Shown here: piece by piece, positions 1 to 7,792 of the stretch
How the letters are laid out: each line of letters starts with the position of its first letter
Numbering within the stretch: the first letter of the stretch is position 1
Source of the DNA: Streptomyces fumigatiscleroticus
GTDB lineage: Bacteria > Actinomycetota > Actinomycetes > Streptomycetales > Streptomycetaceae
NCBI RefSeq assembly: GCF_014647975.1
Contig: NZ_BMQF01000009.1
Coordinates: 1 to 64,000, forward strand
DNA: 64,000 nucleotides
Direction: 5' to 3'
Program-made: the position numbers and the translations under genes
Notes under the pieces: model-generated
The model's input: only the letters and a program-made list of their open reading frames with translations
What the model was told of the DNA's origin: nothing
Databases searched by the model: none

Positions 1-102
1 GTCGAACAGGTACGGCGGGTTGGCGGTGGCCTCCACGAACGCCTGGGCCGCCGGCTCCAGGACCGGCTGAACCGGCTGAACCGGCTGGACAGAGTCGGAC
101 AT
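1..102 (-). CDS. alpha/beta hydrolase, N-terminal part only (runs off window)
   Basis: Only the first 34 codons lie in the window. The start ATG is at 102-100, and an AGGAGA ribosome site sits just upstream on the minus strand. The peptide starts MSDSVQPVQPVQPVLEPAAQ and goes on with a short run ending NPPYLFD. This is the usual beginning of the acetyl-esterase/lipase type alpha/beta hydrolases of actinomycetes (knowledge of the family; the catalytic part is outside). A threefold QPV repeat, written as a 9-bp tandem DNA repeat at about 62-88, makes the leader longer than usual. The start is well supported; the family call rests on the N-terminal motif alone. Confidence 0.65.
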   Translation of the reverse strand, partial: MSDSVQPVQPVQPVLEPAAQAFVEATANPPYLFD

Positions 103-422
103 GTCAATCTCCTGCGACGTATTGCGTGTGCCGGTGTCTCCGGCGGGGCGGCTCCGCACGGGGTCCGGCGGGCCGTCGGCACCGACGCTAGATCCGCGCG
201 GACGAGGGCGATTGCCCGCCAGCGCACCGACGCCGGTCCACCAGTGCACGGGCGGCCGGGCAGTGCACTGTGCGTCCGCTTCCGGTGCGCCGGCGGAGAA
301 CACGGGACGCGCACAGCGGCCCGGCGGGCAGGGCGAAGCGGCCGCGGTGCGGTGCGGTGCGGAGAGCGGCGTTCATCCCGCACGTCATCCCGTGGTTCAT
401 CCCCGCAGGAGGTCGTCGGCAG
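103..422. other. intergenic, no gene seen
   Basis: About 320 bp between the minus-strand hydrolase and the amidohydrolase stub. Reading frames are open on both strands, but only because of the GC content, and their translations are rich in Arg, Pro and Gly and match nothing I know. A short GCGGT tandem run lies at about 344-362. The promoter of the leftward hydrolase should lie here, but I cannot place it. Confidence 0.5.
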
Positions 423-719
423 GTGTCCGCGATGCCGGTCGGCGGGCTGGTTCCCCGCGCCACCGAGGACGCGGCGGACCTGCTCGTCCGCAACGCGGGG
501 ACCCACACGGGAGACCCGGGCCGGCCCCGGGCCGAGGCGATCGCCGTCCGCGACGGTGTCGTCACCGTCGTCGGCGACGCTCCGCGGCGGGCTCGACTGC
601 GTACCCGAACCGCGCCGGGACGGCGTGCCCACGCGCGCCAGGGCCTGGCCATGCCGCGCGAGCAGGCGGCCCGTACGCCCGAGGGGAAGCGCGTACGGTG
701 CGTGACACACGCCTTTTGA
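423..719 (+). pseudogene. amidohydrolase (YtcJ type) N-terminal stub
   Basis: A GTG start at 423 lies 10 nt after AGGAGG (407-412), so translation initiation looks real. The first 50 or so residues contain ADLLVRNAGTHTGDPGRPRA followed by EAIAVRDGVVTVVGD. This is the beta-sandwich strand pattern that opens YtcJ-like metal-dependent amidohydrolases (usually about 530-560 residues). After VVGDA the frame turns into Arg/Pro-rich sequence and stops at 719. None of the later landmarks is present (no HxH metal motif, no SDxP). I infer a gene truncated by a deletion, with its start signals intact. A genuine 98-residue protein is unlikely. Confidence 0.6.
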
Positions 720-841
720 CGCCCGTGCCCGGCGGGCGGACTTCCCCCGTGCCGGGTGAGGCGCCCCCGTCCCGCACCGGGCACGCTGACGGCGGGTCCG
801 GTGAACTTCCAGGGCAGCGGCCCAGGACGGAGGAGAGGGAC

Positions 842-1261
842 ATGACCCCTCATATGTACCTCGCGTACGACTATCCCTTGCTCAGCGCCTTCTGGACGAT
901 GCTGTGGTTCTTCCTGTGGATCATGTGGTTCGTCCTGCTCTTCAGGATCATCGTCGACGTCTTCCGGGACGACACCATGAGCGGCTGGGTCAAGGCCGTC
1001 TGGCTGGTGTTCCTCATCGTGCTGCCCTTCCTCGGCGTCTTCGTCTACCTCATCGCCCGGGGCAGGAACATGGGCCGCCGCGAGATGGCACAGGCCCGCG
1101 CGCGGCAGGACGCCTTCGACGCCTACGTCCGTGAGACGGCGGCGACGGGCGACGGCCGCCCCAGCAGCGCCGACGAGCTCGCCAAACTCTCCGAGATCCG
1201 CGCCCGTGGCGACATCACGGAGGAGGAGTTCCGCAGGGCGAAGGAGAAGATCCTGAGCTGA
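842..1261 (+). CDS. SHOCT-domain membrane protein with PLDc_N-like segment
   Basis: 139 residues from ATG 842, preceded by GGAGGAGAG. Two hydrophobic segments follow: residues about 14-36 (FWTMLWFFLWIMWFVLLF) and about 50-70 (VKAVWLVFLIVLPFLGVFVY). The pair is joined by the DVFRDDTMSGWVKAVW turn typical of the PLDc_N (cardiolipin-synthase N-terminal) element. The C-terminal 30 residues (ELAKLSEIRARGDITEEEF ending in KEKIL) form a clear SHOCT motif, a short helical pair that is often an oligomerisation tail. The protein should sit in the cytoplasmic membrane. No enzyme domain is visible. The next gene follows after 61 nt on the same strand but need not be co-transcribed. Confidence 0.85.
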   Translation: MTPHMYLAYDYPLLSAFWTMLWFFLWIMWFVLLFRIIVDVFRDDTMSGWVKAVWLVFLIVLPFLGVFVYLIARGRNMGRREMAQARARQDAFDAYVRETAATGDGRPSSADELAKLSEIRARGDITEEEFRRAKEKILS

Positions 1262-1322
1262 GCGCGCGGGGGCGCGATACCGGGGTGAAGGGACCGGGGG
1301 CCGTCGCGTAGGGTCCGTGATC

Positions 1323-2015
1323 ATGGCATCGACGGAGTTCAGCAGTGCGTTCCTCGACGAGGCGGAGCGGCATGCCGCCTGGGGAGCCGCACAGCTCGAG
1401 GCACTGACCGGCTTTCTGCCCGACGGTCCGTGGACCGCGGACCTGCCCTCCTGCGTCTACCGGCAGGGCGGCCTGGAACTGCGCGTCGCGGTCCTGGGCA
1501 CCTACGACCTCGCCGAGCGGTCGTGGATGTGGGGCTGGGCCAACCCCGGGCTGCGCGGCACCCCGGTGACGGCCCTGGCGGAGGAGGTGGAACGCCATGG
1601 ACGGGCCCACGCGATCGCCGAGTTCACGGCCGGGACGCTCGACCTGTCCGGCTTCGCCGACCCCAGGCGGGCCGCCGAGACCCTGGCCTTCGCCGGCATG
1701 GGCGTGACCGGGGCCCCGGGCTACATCGGCGTACCGGCAGGACCGGGTACGCAGGTGTACTTCCTGCCCGAGGATCCACAGGTCCCCCGCGCCGCCGTCG
1801 ACCCCGTCACCCTCCCGCGGACCCTGCTGACGGCCGTGGGCCTGATCGGCCACGACGCCCGCCGGGTGGTCACGGGCTACCTCGACCACCACGGCCTGCG
1901 GCGCCGCGAGGACGGCCACCGGATCGTCGCCGAACTGCCGGACGGCGACTCGGCCGAGATCGACTTCGACACGGCGGGCCGCATCGCGGGGATCCGGCTG
2001 ACGGCCTCCGGCTGA
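1323..2015 (+). CDS. DUF6882-family protein
   Basis: 230 residues from ATG 1323; an in-frame GTG at 1317 is an alternative start, and neither has a convincing ribosome site. The sequence has the SWMWGWANPGLRG block and the later VYFLP segment that I associate with DUF6882, a soluble family of unknown function common in actinomycetes. There is no signal peptide, no membrane segment and no recognisable catalytic motif. The gene ends 13 nt before the stop of the convergent cbiZ gene. The family name is a moderate-confidence recognition. Confidence 0.65.
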   Translation: MASTEFSSAFLDEAERHAAWGAAQLEALTGFLPDGPWTADLPSCVYRQGGLELRVAVLGTYDLAERSWMWGWANPGLRGTPVTALAEEVERHGRAHAIAEFTAGTLDLSGFADPRRAAETLAFAGMGVTGAPGYIGVPAGPGTQVYFLPEDPQVPRAAVDPVTLPRTLLTAVGLIGHDARRVVTGYLDHHGLRRREDGHRIVAELPDGDSAEIDFDTAGRIAGIRLTASG

Positions 2016-2028
2016 CCGCTCCCAGGGC

Positions 2029-2742
2029 CTACGGCACAGCGGGCGGTGTGCCGTCCGCCGTCGCCTCGCCGCGCACACAGGCCTCGTACGTCGCCCGGTG
2101 CACCGCACGGGCGATCCGCGCACCCCACACCGAGCGGGGCCCGGCGAACGCCTCGGACGCCCGGCCGGGTACGGGGCGGGGAGCGGCCACGCAGATCGCG
2201 TCGGTGGGCGTACCGGAGGCGTCGATACCGGCGTCCCGCAGCGCCTGCACCTTGGCCTCGGTGGCGGTGCCGACGGCGTTGACCAGAGCGGCGTCGCACA
2301 GCGGCACGGGCACGGAGACGACGGTGTTGACGGTGCCCGCCGGTGCCGGCCCGGGGCTGCCGGGTTGTGGCCGGGCGGCCCAGCCGCGCACCCCGAGCCC
2401 CGCGGTGACCAGCGCGCACACGCCCTCGTCGACCGCCCGGCACCGGTCGGCGACCCGAGCGGCCGTCATCAGGCCGACGCCGTGTCCGCGCAGGCCGAGG
2501 CCGGCCGCGATCGCGGTCAGGTGTGCCGCGGGGTCCCGGTGCGCGTAGCCGGGCCGTACCTGCGCGTTGAGCACCCAGTCGCGCTCGCCGAGGCCCCCGC
2601 CCAGGACGGCCGTGGAGATCATGCGCAGGCTCTCGCCCGGCGTCCACAGCAGCAGCGGCCAGGTGCCGTCGTCGTCGGTGCGGGTCAGCAGGGGGAGACG
2701 GTCCAGCGCGGACCGGGCGTCGGTGAGGGCGGCAGCAGGCAT
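2029..2742 (-). CDS. cbiZ: adenosylcobinamide amidohydrolase CbiZ
   Basis: 237 residues from ATG 2742-2740. CbiZ hydrolyses the amide bond of adenosylcobinamide or pseudo-B12 to adenosylcobyric acid, so that salvaged corrinoids can re-enter B12 synthesis. The family hallmarks are present: RMISTAVLGGGLGERDWVLN near residue 50, then GVGLMTAAR, then ALVTAGLGVRGWAARP. Length fits the family. It stands alone between the DUF6882 gene and a hypothetical gene, 13 kb from the riboswitch-controlled B12 importer in this window. I see no riboswitch in front of it. The upstream frame stays open to 2991 but does not look coding before MPAAALTDARSALD, so the start is reasonably certain. Confidence 0.88.
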   Translation of the reverse strand: MPAAALTDARSALDRLPLLTRTDDDGTWPLLLWTPGESLRMISTAVLGGGLGERDWVLNAQVRPGYAHRDPAAHLTAIAAGLGLRGHGVGLMTAARVADRCRAVDEGVCALVTAGLGVRGWAARPQPGSPGPAPAGTVNTVVSVPVPLCDAALVNAVGTATEAKVQALRDAGIDASGTPTDAICVAAPRPVPGRASEAFAGPRSVWGARIARAVHRATYEACVRGEATADGTPPAVP

Positions 2743-3058
2743 GCGAGGCACCCTAACCGGTGGGCTCACCAGCGGCTTCGGCCACCCGTGAGAAGCCGGT
2801 CCGACCGATGGGACGAGGCTCTGTCGCGCCGTGGCCGTCCGGAACTCCGCGCCCGGCCCCTCCTGCCGTGCCCGGATCGACCCCGCCACGGGCGCCACGG
2901 CAGGCACCCACCACCTGGGCACGTCCTCCCTGATCGACACCCTCCAGACGGTCGGCTCCATCACCCCGGGCGGAGTCGTCCACCAGGGCACGACGACCGG
3001 CGTCGTATACGCGTCGCGGAGAAGTGAGCGGCGGCCGCGCTCCGGCCCCGCGCGTCAC
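2743..3058. other. intergenic with a coding-like plus-strand stretch
   Basis: 316 bp between two leftward genes. On the plus strand about 2871-3012 reads RIDPATGATAGTHHLG, then SSLIDTLQTVGS and GGVVHQGTTTGVVYASR. This has normal protein character and could be the 3' end of a lost gene. It has no start, ribosome site or proper stop (the frame continues antisense into the next gene), and I cannot assign a family. No other element was recognised. Confidence 0.3.
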
Positions 3059-3559
3059 TCACCGGAGAACCTGCCCGACGGCGCGCCGCCGCAGCTCCTC
3101 CAGCGTGTCCGCCTGGCGGCGGGCGCGTTCGAGCAGGCCGTCGAGGTGGCCGGCGTCCAGACGCTCGTCGGTGTCGGCCAGCAGACGCAGCGTCCGCCAG
3201 GCCGCGGCCTTGCCCTCCACGCCCAGACGCAGCAGCTCCAGCTCCAGCACCGTGCTGAGCGGAGAGCGGCGCACCAGACGGCCGTTGAGCTTCAGCCGGC
3301 CGAACTGCTCGGCCAGCCGGCCCGCGACCACCTTGTAGCGGCGTACGGGCACGTCGAGCCGCCGCATGATCCGCACCAGGCTCGCCCGGTCCTCGGCGAT
3401 CTCGTCGGCGACCGGCCGCACGGCGTCGCCGATCGCCGTCCCCCGCTCGGACTCGGCCAGATACCGGGCCCGCCGCACACCCACCGAGGAGCCGGTGAGA
3501 TGGTCGTTGAGGTAGATGCCGAGCAGATCGGTGCGGGTCGGATCGGGCCGGTCGCTCAT
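3059..3559 (-). CDS. conserved helical hypothetical protein
   Basis: 166 residues from ATG 3559-3557 with GGGGAGG about 8 nt upstream. The protein is charged and almost wholly helical by composition: GIYLNDHLTGSSVGVRRAR, then long Leu/Arg/Glu-rich heptad-like segments to the C-terminus. That fits a small helical bundle, possibly ferritin-like in outline, but no metal ligands stand out. Similar proteins are common in Streptomyces without a known role. It stands alone, transcribed away from the P450 gene; the 149 nt between them must hold both promoters. Confidence 0.7.
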   Translation of the reverse strand: MSDRPDPTRTDLLGIYLNDHLTGSSVGVRRARYLAESERGTAIGDAVRPVADEIAEDRASLVRIMRRLDVPVRRYKVVAGRLAEQFGRLKLNGRLVRRSPLSTVLELELLRLGVEGKAAAWRTLRLLADTDERLDAGHLDGLLERARRQADTLEELRRRAVGQVLR

Positions 3560-3708
3560 CGGGGCCTCCCCTGGCCGGTCGGTGACATGTCGGGCGTGCG
3601 GATCCCCCTGCGGGTACCACCGCCGGACTCCCGCGACACCCTCACCCGCCCGGCCCGGGCACATGTGGCGCGTAGTGTGCCCCGGCCCGGCGGGGGCACT
3701 CAGCAGCC

Positions 3709-4974
3709 ATGAAGCCACCCACCCGCCCCCTGATCGACCGCTCCCTGCCCGTTCTGGCCGAGGGTTACGGCTGGCTGCCCGACCGCATGCGGCAACACCC
3801 GGACCGCGTGCTGCGCACCCGGCTGCTCGGCCGGCCCGCGCTCGCCGTGCGGGGACCGGACGCCGTGCGGTTCTTCTACGACGAGGCGAACGTGCGCCGC
3901 CACGGTGCCCTTCCCGAGCCCGTACTGGGCACCCTGTTCGGCCGTGCGGCGGTGCACACGCTGGACGGGCCGGCCCACCGCGCGCGCAAGTCCCTGTTCC
4001 TGCCCCTTCTGCGCGCCGACCGGATCGCCGGGCTCGCCGAGCAGGTCGGCGCCGTCTGGGACGAGACGGCCGGCACCTGGAGCGCACGCGAGCGTGTGGT
4101 GCTGATGGACGAGGCCGGAGTGATCCTCACCCGCGGGGTGTGCCGCTGGGCGGGGATTCCGCTCGCCGCGCAGGAGGCGGAACCGCTCGCCCGTGACCTG
4201 ATGGCGATGGTCGACGGGTTCGCGACAGCGGGCCCGCGGCACTGGCGTGCCCGGCGCGCCCGCGGCCGGCAGGAGAGGCGGTTCACGCGTCTGATCGAGG
4301 ACGTGCGCTCGGGACGGGCGAGGGCGCCCGAGGGCTCCGTGCTCGACGCGGTGGCGCGGCACCGCGACACCGTCGACGAGCCGCTCCCGGCCAGGACGGC
4401 CGCGGTGGAACTGCTCAACGTCATCCGCCCCACGGTGGCCGTCAGCTGGTTCGTCGCCTTCACGGCCCACGCGCTGCACCGGTGGCCGGAGAACCGCGAG
4501 CGGCTCCGGGACGGCGACACCGCCTTCACGGCCGCCTTCGTGCACGAGGTCCGCCGCTTCTACCCGTTCGCCCCGTTCCTCGGCGGCCTCGCCGTCCGGG
4601 ACCTGACCTTCCGCGGGCGGTCCCTGCCGGCCGGCGGGCTGGTCGTCCTGGACGTCTACGGGCAGAACCACGACGAGGAGCTGTGGGGCGATCCGTACGT
4701 CTTCCGCCCGGCGCGGTTCCTTCAGCGGCCCGTCGAGCCGGACGAGCTGATCCCGCAGGGCGGGGGAGACCCGGCCACCGGCCACCGGTGTCCCGGCGAG
4801 GGCCTGACCGTCGGCCTGCTGGAGACACTCGCGACACGGCTGGCCCGCCTCGACCACGACGTGCCGCCGCAGGACCTGACGATACCGCTCGGGCGGATCC
4901 CGACGCGTGTGCGCAGCGGCTTCGTCGTCACCGGCGTACGGGCGTCGGCCGACCGTCCGGTTCGGGTCGCCTGA
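3709..4974 (+). CDS. cytochrome P450, CYP152-type fatty-acid peroxygenase
   Basis: 421 residues from ATG 3709. The haem-thiolate loop is GHRCPGEG with Cys361 as ligand. In helix I the usual acid-Thr pair is replaced by Arg240-Pro241 (VIRPTVAVSWF). In CYP152 enzymes such as BSbeta, this Arg-Pro binds the fatty-acid carboxylate so that the substrate itself acts as the general acid with H2O2. Supporting blocks are TRGVCRWAG and GPRHWRARRAR. The enzyme should hydroxylate or decarboxylate fatty acids with peroxide and need no redox partner, and no ferredoxin gene is nearby. The ribosome site is weak. The P450 call is certain; the CYP152 call is strong. Confidence 0.92.
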   Translation: MKPPTRPLIDRSLPVLAEGYGWLPDRMRQHPDRVLRTRLLGRPALAVRGPDAVRFFYDEANVRRHGALPEPVLGTLFGRAAVHTLDGPAHRARKSLFLPLLRADRIAGLAEQVGAVWDETAGTWSARERVVLMDEAGVILTRGVCRWAGIPLAAQEAEPLARDLMAMVDGFATAGPRHWRARRARGRQERRFTRLIEDVRSGRARAPEGSVLDAVARHRDTVDEPLPARTAAVELLNVIRPTVAVSWFVAFTAHALHRWPENRERLRDGDTAFTAAFVHEVRRFYPFAPFLGGLAVRDLTFRGRSLPAGGLVVLDVYGQNHDEELWGDPYVFRPARFLQRPVEPDELIPQGGGDPATGHRCPGEGLTVGLLETLATRLARLDHDVPPQDLTIPLGRIPTRVRSGFVVTGVRASADRPVRVA

Positions 4975-5150
4975 CACCCAACTGGCTGGGATGCGGGCGG
5001 GGTTGGCCGGGTTCCGTTTCCGGCTTGCCGTACCTGGAGTAACAAGATCAAAGTGACGGTGGCGCCCGCGGACGGCCGTCCGCGGGCCGCCTGTCCGTCC
5101 GTGCGCGCGTGAAGAACCGTCCGCGTCACGCCGAACCTCCAGGAAGCAGC

Positions 5151-5339
5151 ATGCAGCACTCGTCCAGCCCCCTCGACCAGGCACGCGCGTCCTACGAGGA
5201 CCATCTCGACACCTGCCGTCAGTGCGCGGCGGACGCGGTGCCGTGTGCCGTGGCGAAGCACCTCAGGCGTGTGTACAACAACCTCGGCAGAGCGGCCGCG
5301 CACGGCGCGCCGGACGGCACGGGCCCGCGAGGACGGTGA
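5151..5339 (+). CDS. small cysteine-containing protein
   Basis: 62 residues from ATG 5151, preceded by CCAGGAAGC. The core SYEDHLDTCRQCAADAVPCA has three cysteines in a C-x2-C-x6-C pattern with a preceding His, which could bind zinc, as in small anti-sigma-like or zinc-finger proteins. The rest is basic and disordered-looking. An in-frame GTG at 5109 would add 14 residues but lacks a ribosome site. It is convergent with the GNAT gene, 16 nt apart. I do not recognise a family. Confidence 0.5.
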   Translation: MQHSSSPLDQARASYEDHLDTCRQCAADAVPCAVAKHLRRVYNNLGRAAAHGAPDGTGPRGR

Positions 5340-5355
5340 CACGGGAGCGGGCCTC

Positions 5356-5931
5356 CTACCGGACCCGTGCGTGCAGATGCATGTCGTGCCAGCCGTCGGC
5401 GTGCAGCAGGGCCCGGCGCCGCACCCCTTCCTGCGCGAACCCGGTCTTGGCCGCCACACGGCAGGACGCCGGGTTGGCCGCGGAGTGGCCGAGCTCGATG
5501 CGGTGGAACCCGGCGTCGCCCAGGGCCCAGTCGGCCGCCGCCCGGACGGCGCGCGATGCCACGCCGGCGCCGCGCGCCGACGGCATGACCCAGTAGGCCA
5601 CCTCCGCCTGACCCCCCATCAGGATCACCGATTGCAGGGACACCCGGCCCAGCACCCGGCCGCCGTCCCGCTCGGCGACGGCCCAGTGCACGGAGGTTCC
5701 CTCCCGCCAGCCCTGGCGCCACTGCGTGATCCACCGCCTGGCCTCCTCCTCGGAGTCGGCACGGCGCAGATGCCAGCGCTGGATCGCCGGATCCTGGAAC
5801 GCCTCCACGACATGGACGGCGTCCTCCGCCTGCCAGGGCCGCAACAGCAGACCGCCCTCCACCTCCAGTGACGGCTGCTCGGTTCCGGCGAGACAACCAC
5901 GGGCGAGCAACGGTGTGACCAAGTAGGGCAT
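5356..5931 (-). CDS. GNAT N-acetyltransferase
   Basis: 191 residues from ATG 5931; in-frame ATGs at 5940 and 5943 are possible, and the ribosome site is not clear for any of them. The layout is the RimJ/RimL-like branch of GNAT. LLLRPWQAEDAVHVVEAF opens the fold, AEVAYWVMPSARGAGVASRA forms beta4 and the acetyl-CoA pyrophosphate loop (R-G-A-G-V-A), and RIELGHSAANPASCRVAAK is the beta5-alpha4 element. The substrate cannot be read from sequence; these enzymes often acetylate ribosomal protein N-termini, antibiotics or small amines. It is a stand-alone gene. Confidence 0.88.
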   Translation of the reverse strand: MPYLVTPLLARGCLAGTEQPSLEVEGGLLLRPWQAEDAVHVVEAFQDPAIQRWHLRRADSEEEARRWITQWRQGWREGTSVHWAVAERDGGRVLGRVSLQSVILMGGQAEVAYWVMPSARGAGVASRAVRAAADWALGDAGFHRIELGHSAANPASCRVAAKTGFAQEGVRRRALLHADGWHDMHLHARVR

Positions 5932-5998
5932 GGGCGCCATCATCCCAAGCGGTGCCCGGCGGCGGACGGCCACCGGAGACCGGCGGCTTGGCCCCGGC

Positions 5999-6220
5999 TC
6001 AGAACAGGCGGCCCTGCTCGGGCTCCGCGGCCCGGCGCCGGGCGGACCGCCTCGCACGCCGGTCCGGCGCCCGCTCGCCGAACAGCGGCGCCGTGCCGTA
6101 CTCGTCCGGCTCGGCGGGTACGGGGGCGGGCCCCGTGCCCACGTTCAGCAGCAGCGGGGCGTCCCGGTCGAAGTCTCCCGGCGTCATCGCCGTCCAGTCG
6201 CGATCGGGGGATTCACTCAC
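5999..6220 (-). CDS. small conserved hypothetical protein
   Basis: 73 residues. GTG 6220-6218 is chosen because CAGGAG lies 8 nt upstream. The sequence begins MSESPDRDWTAMTPGDFDRD and has PLLLNVGTGPAPVP in the middle, with an Arg-rich tail ending GRLF. It is acidic at the N-terminus and basic at the C-terminus, with no membrane segment. It looks like one of the many short streptomycete proteins without known function. It is separated from the downstream GNAT gene by 67 nt in the same direction, so the two may share a transcript. Confidence 0.5.
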   Translation of the reverse strand: MSESPDRDWTAMTPGDFDRDAPLLLNVGTGPAPVPAEPDEYGTAPLFGERAPDRRARRSARRRAAEPEQGRLF

Positions 6221-6560
6221 CGGCCACTCCTGAGCACCGCACACTCCTCGCCACCCGGGTGCCCTCCGTCACCTGGCCACCCACCTCTCTCTTCTTCTGC
6301 CCCGTCGCGGACGCCGACATGATTCTGGCAGGGCGGGCGCATGACCGAACCGTCGTGGCCCGGTGGCTCCGCCACGGACGCGGTGCGCGTCGGCGCCACG
6401 GTGCGCCGGAATTCCTCTGTGTGCCGGCAGTACCTCGGACCGGGGCCGGCCGTCGCCGACGTCGCGCCTGATTGCGGACGCGTGTGCGTGGTTCGATGGC
6501 TGGGCGGGGGTACTCGTAGGTGTCCACACACCGAGCCGGTAATTCTCGGAGGTGATGGGA
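6221..6560. promoter_or_regulatory. divergent intergenic region, possible SigB-like promoter
   Basis: 340 bp between two divergent genes. On the plus strand GGTTC at 6490-6494 and GGGTAC at 6508-6513 resemble the GTTT-(about 14)-GGGTAT promoters read by SigB-type stress sigma factors, and they point at the SPW gene 48 nt further on. The match is partial (spacer 13 nt). Nothing else is recognised. Confidence 0.3.
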
Positions 6561-7025
6561 GTGGCAACCTCTCCCAGTCCGGCGATGGAGACCCATCCGG
6601 ACATCATCGCCATGCGCACCCGTCATGAGATGGCGGAACGCGCCGCCAGTACCCCCAAGGCCCAAGCCGTCGAGGCGCTGGCCCTGCTCACCGGCGTCTA
6701 CCTGGCGGCTTCCCCCTGGATCGCGGGGTTCAGCACCCTGTCCGCACTGGCGGTCAACAACCTGATCGTCGGCATCGCCTACGCACTGCTGATGAGCGGC
6801 GGCTTCGGCCGCGCCTACGAACGCACTCACAGCATGGCGTGGGCGTCCTGCGCACTGGGCGTATGGACCATCATCGCGCCGTGGGTGATCGCGGGTGACG
6901 TCAGCACCACCAGGACGATCTGGAACAACGTCGTCGTCGGTGCCGTCGCCTGTCTGCTGGGCCTGGCCGCCGCGGCCATGGCCAAGCAGTCCGCCGGATC
7001 CGGAGGCGGCAGGATGACGCCCTGA
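6561..7025 (+). CDS. SPW-repeat integral membrane protein
   Basis: 154 residues from GTG 6561, 8 nt after CGGAGG (6547-6552). Four hydrophobic segments form two repeats: YLAASPWIAGF near residue 48 and WTIIAPWVIAGDV near residue 100. This is the S/A-P-W signature of the SPW family (PF03779). The N-terminal 40 residues are soluble and carry METHPDIIAMRTRHEMAERA. Function is unknown; members are often stress-induced membrane proteins. A hairpin terminator follows at 7076. An earlier GTG-ATG at 6552/6555 overlaps the ribosome site and is less likely. Confidence 0.85.
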   Translation: MATSPSPAMETHPDIIAMRTRHEMAERAASTPKAQAVEALALLTGVYLAASPWIAGFSTLSALAVNNLIVGIAYALLMSGGFGRAYERTHSMAWASCALGVWTIIAPWVIAGDVSTTRTIWNNVVVGAVACLLGLAAAAMAKQSAGSGGGRMTP

Positions 7026-7075
7026 GCGAGGCGGCGAAGCCGGTCGAGCACTGACTGCCCGCCTCTCCTCCCCCT

Positions 7076-7104
7076 GCCCCGGACCGGCGCGGCCGGCCCG
7101 GGGC
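7076..7104. terminator. GC hairpin between convergent units
   Basis: GCCCCGG (7076-7082) pairs with CCGGGGC (7098-7104). After one mismatch, CCGG pairs with CCGG inside. It lies 50 nt after the SPW stop and just before the tail of the leftward CoA-transferase remnant, a sensible place for a two-way terminator. There is no U-tract, as is usual in streptomycetes. Confidence 0.5.
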
Positions 7105-7121
7105 GCGTGTTGTCCGCCGGA

Positions 7122-7437
7122 TCAGCGGACGGCCGTACGGCTGTCCGTACGCAGGTCAGCGGCGGTGCGGGCCGTGATCTCCCCGACGGTGACGCCGGGC
7201 GCCGTCTCGGCCAGGGTGAGGCCCTGCTCCGTGACGTCGAGGACGCCCAGGTCGGTGATGATCCGGTGCACGCAGCGCTCGCCGGTGAGCGGCAGCGTGC
7301 ACTCCGACAGGATCTTGGGGCTGCCGTCCTTGGCGGTGTGCTCCATCAGGACCACCACGCGGCGGGCCCCGTGGGATCATCCGGTTGGCCAGGTCGCCGC
7401 GGGCGGAGACCTGCATGGCGCCCAGCACGGGATCAGA
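7122..7437 (-). pseudogene. 3-oxoacid CoA-transferase subunit B, deleted fragment
   Basis: Two pieces of one gene in different frames. Upstream, VLGAMQVSARGDLANRMI is the conserved core of ScoB/PcaJ-type subunits. Downstream, RRVVVLMEHTAKDGSPKIL and LPLTGERCVHRIITDLGV are the normal C-terminal part. The intervening residues (usually about 16, of the GKMVKGMGGAMDL type) are missing, and the join at about 7370-7376 shifts the frame. The N-terminal half of the gene, with the catalytic glutamate region, is absent. The C-terminal piece ends at a normal stop (7122). An intact enzyme would transfer CoA from succinyl-CoA to 3-oxoacids in aromatic or ketone-body catabolism. Confidence 0.8.
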
Positions 7438-7527
7438 CCGGCGGGGCGACGAAGACGCCGCGGTCGACGTCGTTGAAGGACTCCTCGGCGATGAGCTCGT
7501 TCATGGGGTTGGCGGTGCCCCACTGGT
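7433..7527 (-). pseudogene. unassigned gene fragment
   Basis: About 31 codons in their own frame, beginning FDQWGTANPMNELIAEES and ending DRGVFVAPPV at a stop (7433). It is joined to the cyclase fragment upstream and the CoA-transferase fragment downstream without intergenic space, so it is likely a third deletion remnant of the same operon. I do not recognise the protein. Confidence 0.45.
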
Positions 7528-7792
7528 CGAACCTCGAAGCCCCAGGTGTCGGTGGCGATCGCGGCGATCTCGGTGCGGTGCAGCCGGCCCGCCGTGCTGA
7601 ACGACAGACCGGGCGCCGGGCCGCCGGCGTACTCGCCCCAGCCCTCGCGGCGGGCCCGGGTGAGCTGTCCGGTGCGCACCAGCACGATGTCGCCGTGCCG
7701 AGCACGTCGTCGGCGCCCCGGCGGCCCCGGTTCGAGCAGGTTTTCGCGGCGCGGGCGATCGACCCCTCGGGGTCGTGGCGGTCCAGGGTCAC
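7525..7792 (-). pseudogene. cyclase-family (kynurenine-formamidase-like) hydrolase, deleted
   Basis: It starts with GTG 7792, which overlaps the stop of the upstream FAH gene as GTGA with GGAGG just before it. The N-terminal piece carries CSNRGRRGADDVLGT, the NWGRWGxDDELGTLN landmark of the cyclase family (PF04199). At about 7697 the frame jumps to GDIVLVRTGQLTRAR, then GWGEYAGGPAPGLSF and LHRTEIAAIATDTWGFEVR, which belong about 100 residues further on. The HxGTHxDxPxH metal-binding centre is lost. The piece breaks off at about 7525. A non-functional remnant is the only sensible reading. Confidence 0.75.

Noticed and set aside
101..841. N-terminal extension of the SHOCT protein up to position 101
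   Set aside because: The extra 247 codons are Arg/Pro/Gly-rich; the ribosome site GGAGGAGAG just before ATG 842 and the family length fix the start there.
3709..4974. A specialised-metabolite gene cluster around the P450
   Set aside because: Neighbours are a small Cys protein, a GNAT enzyme and hypotheticals; no synthase, cyclase, transporter or regulator typical of a cluster is present.
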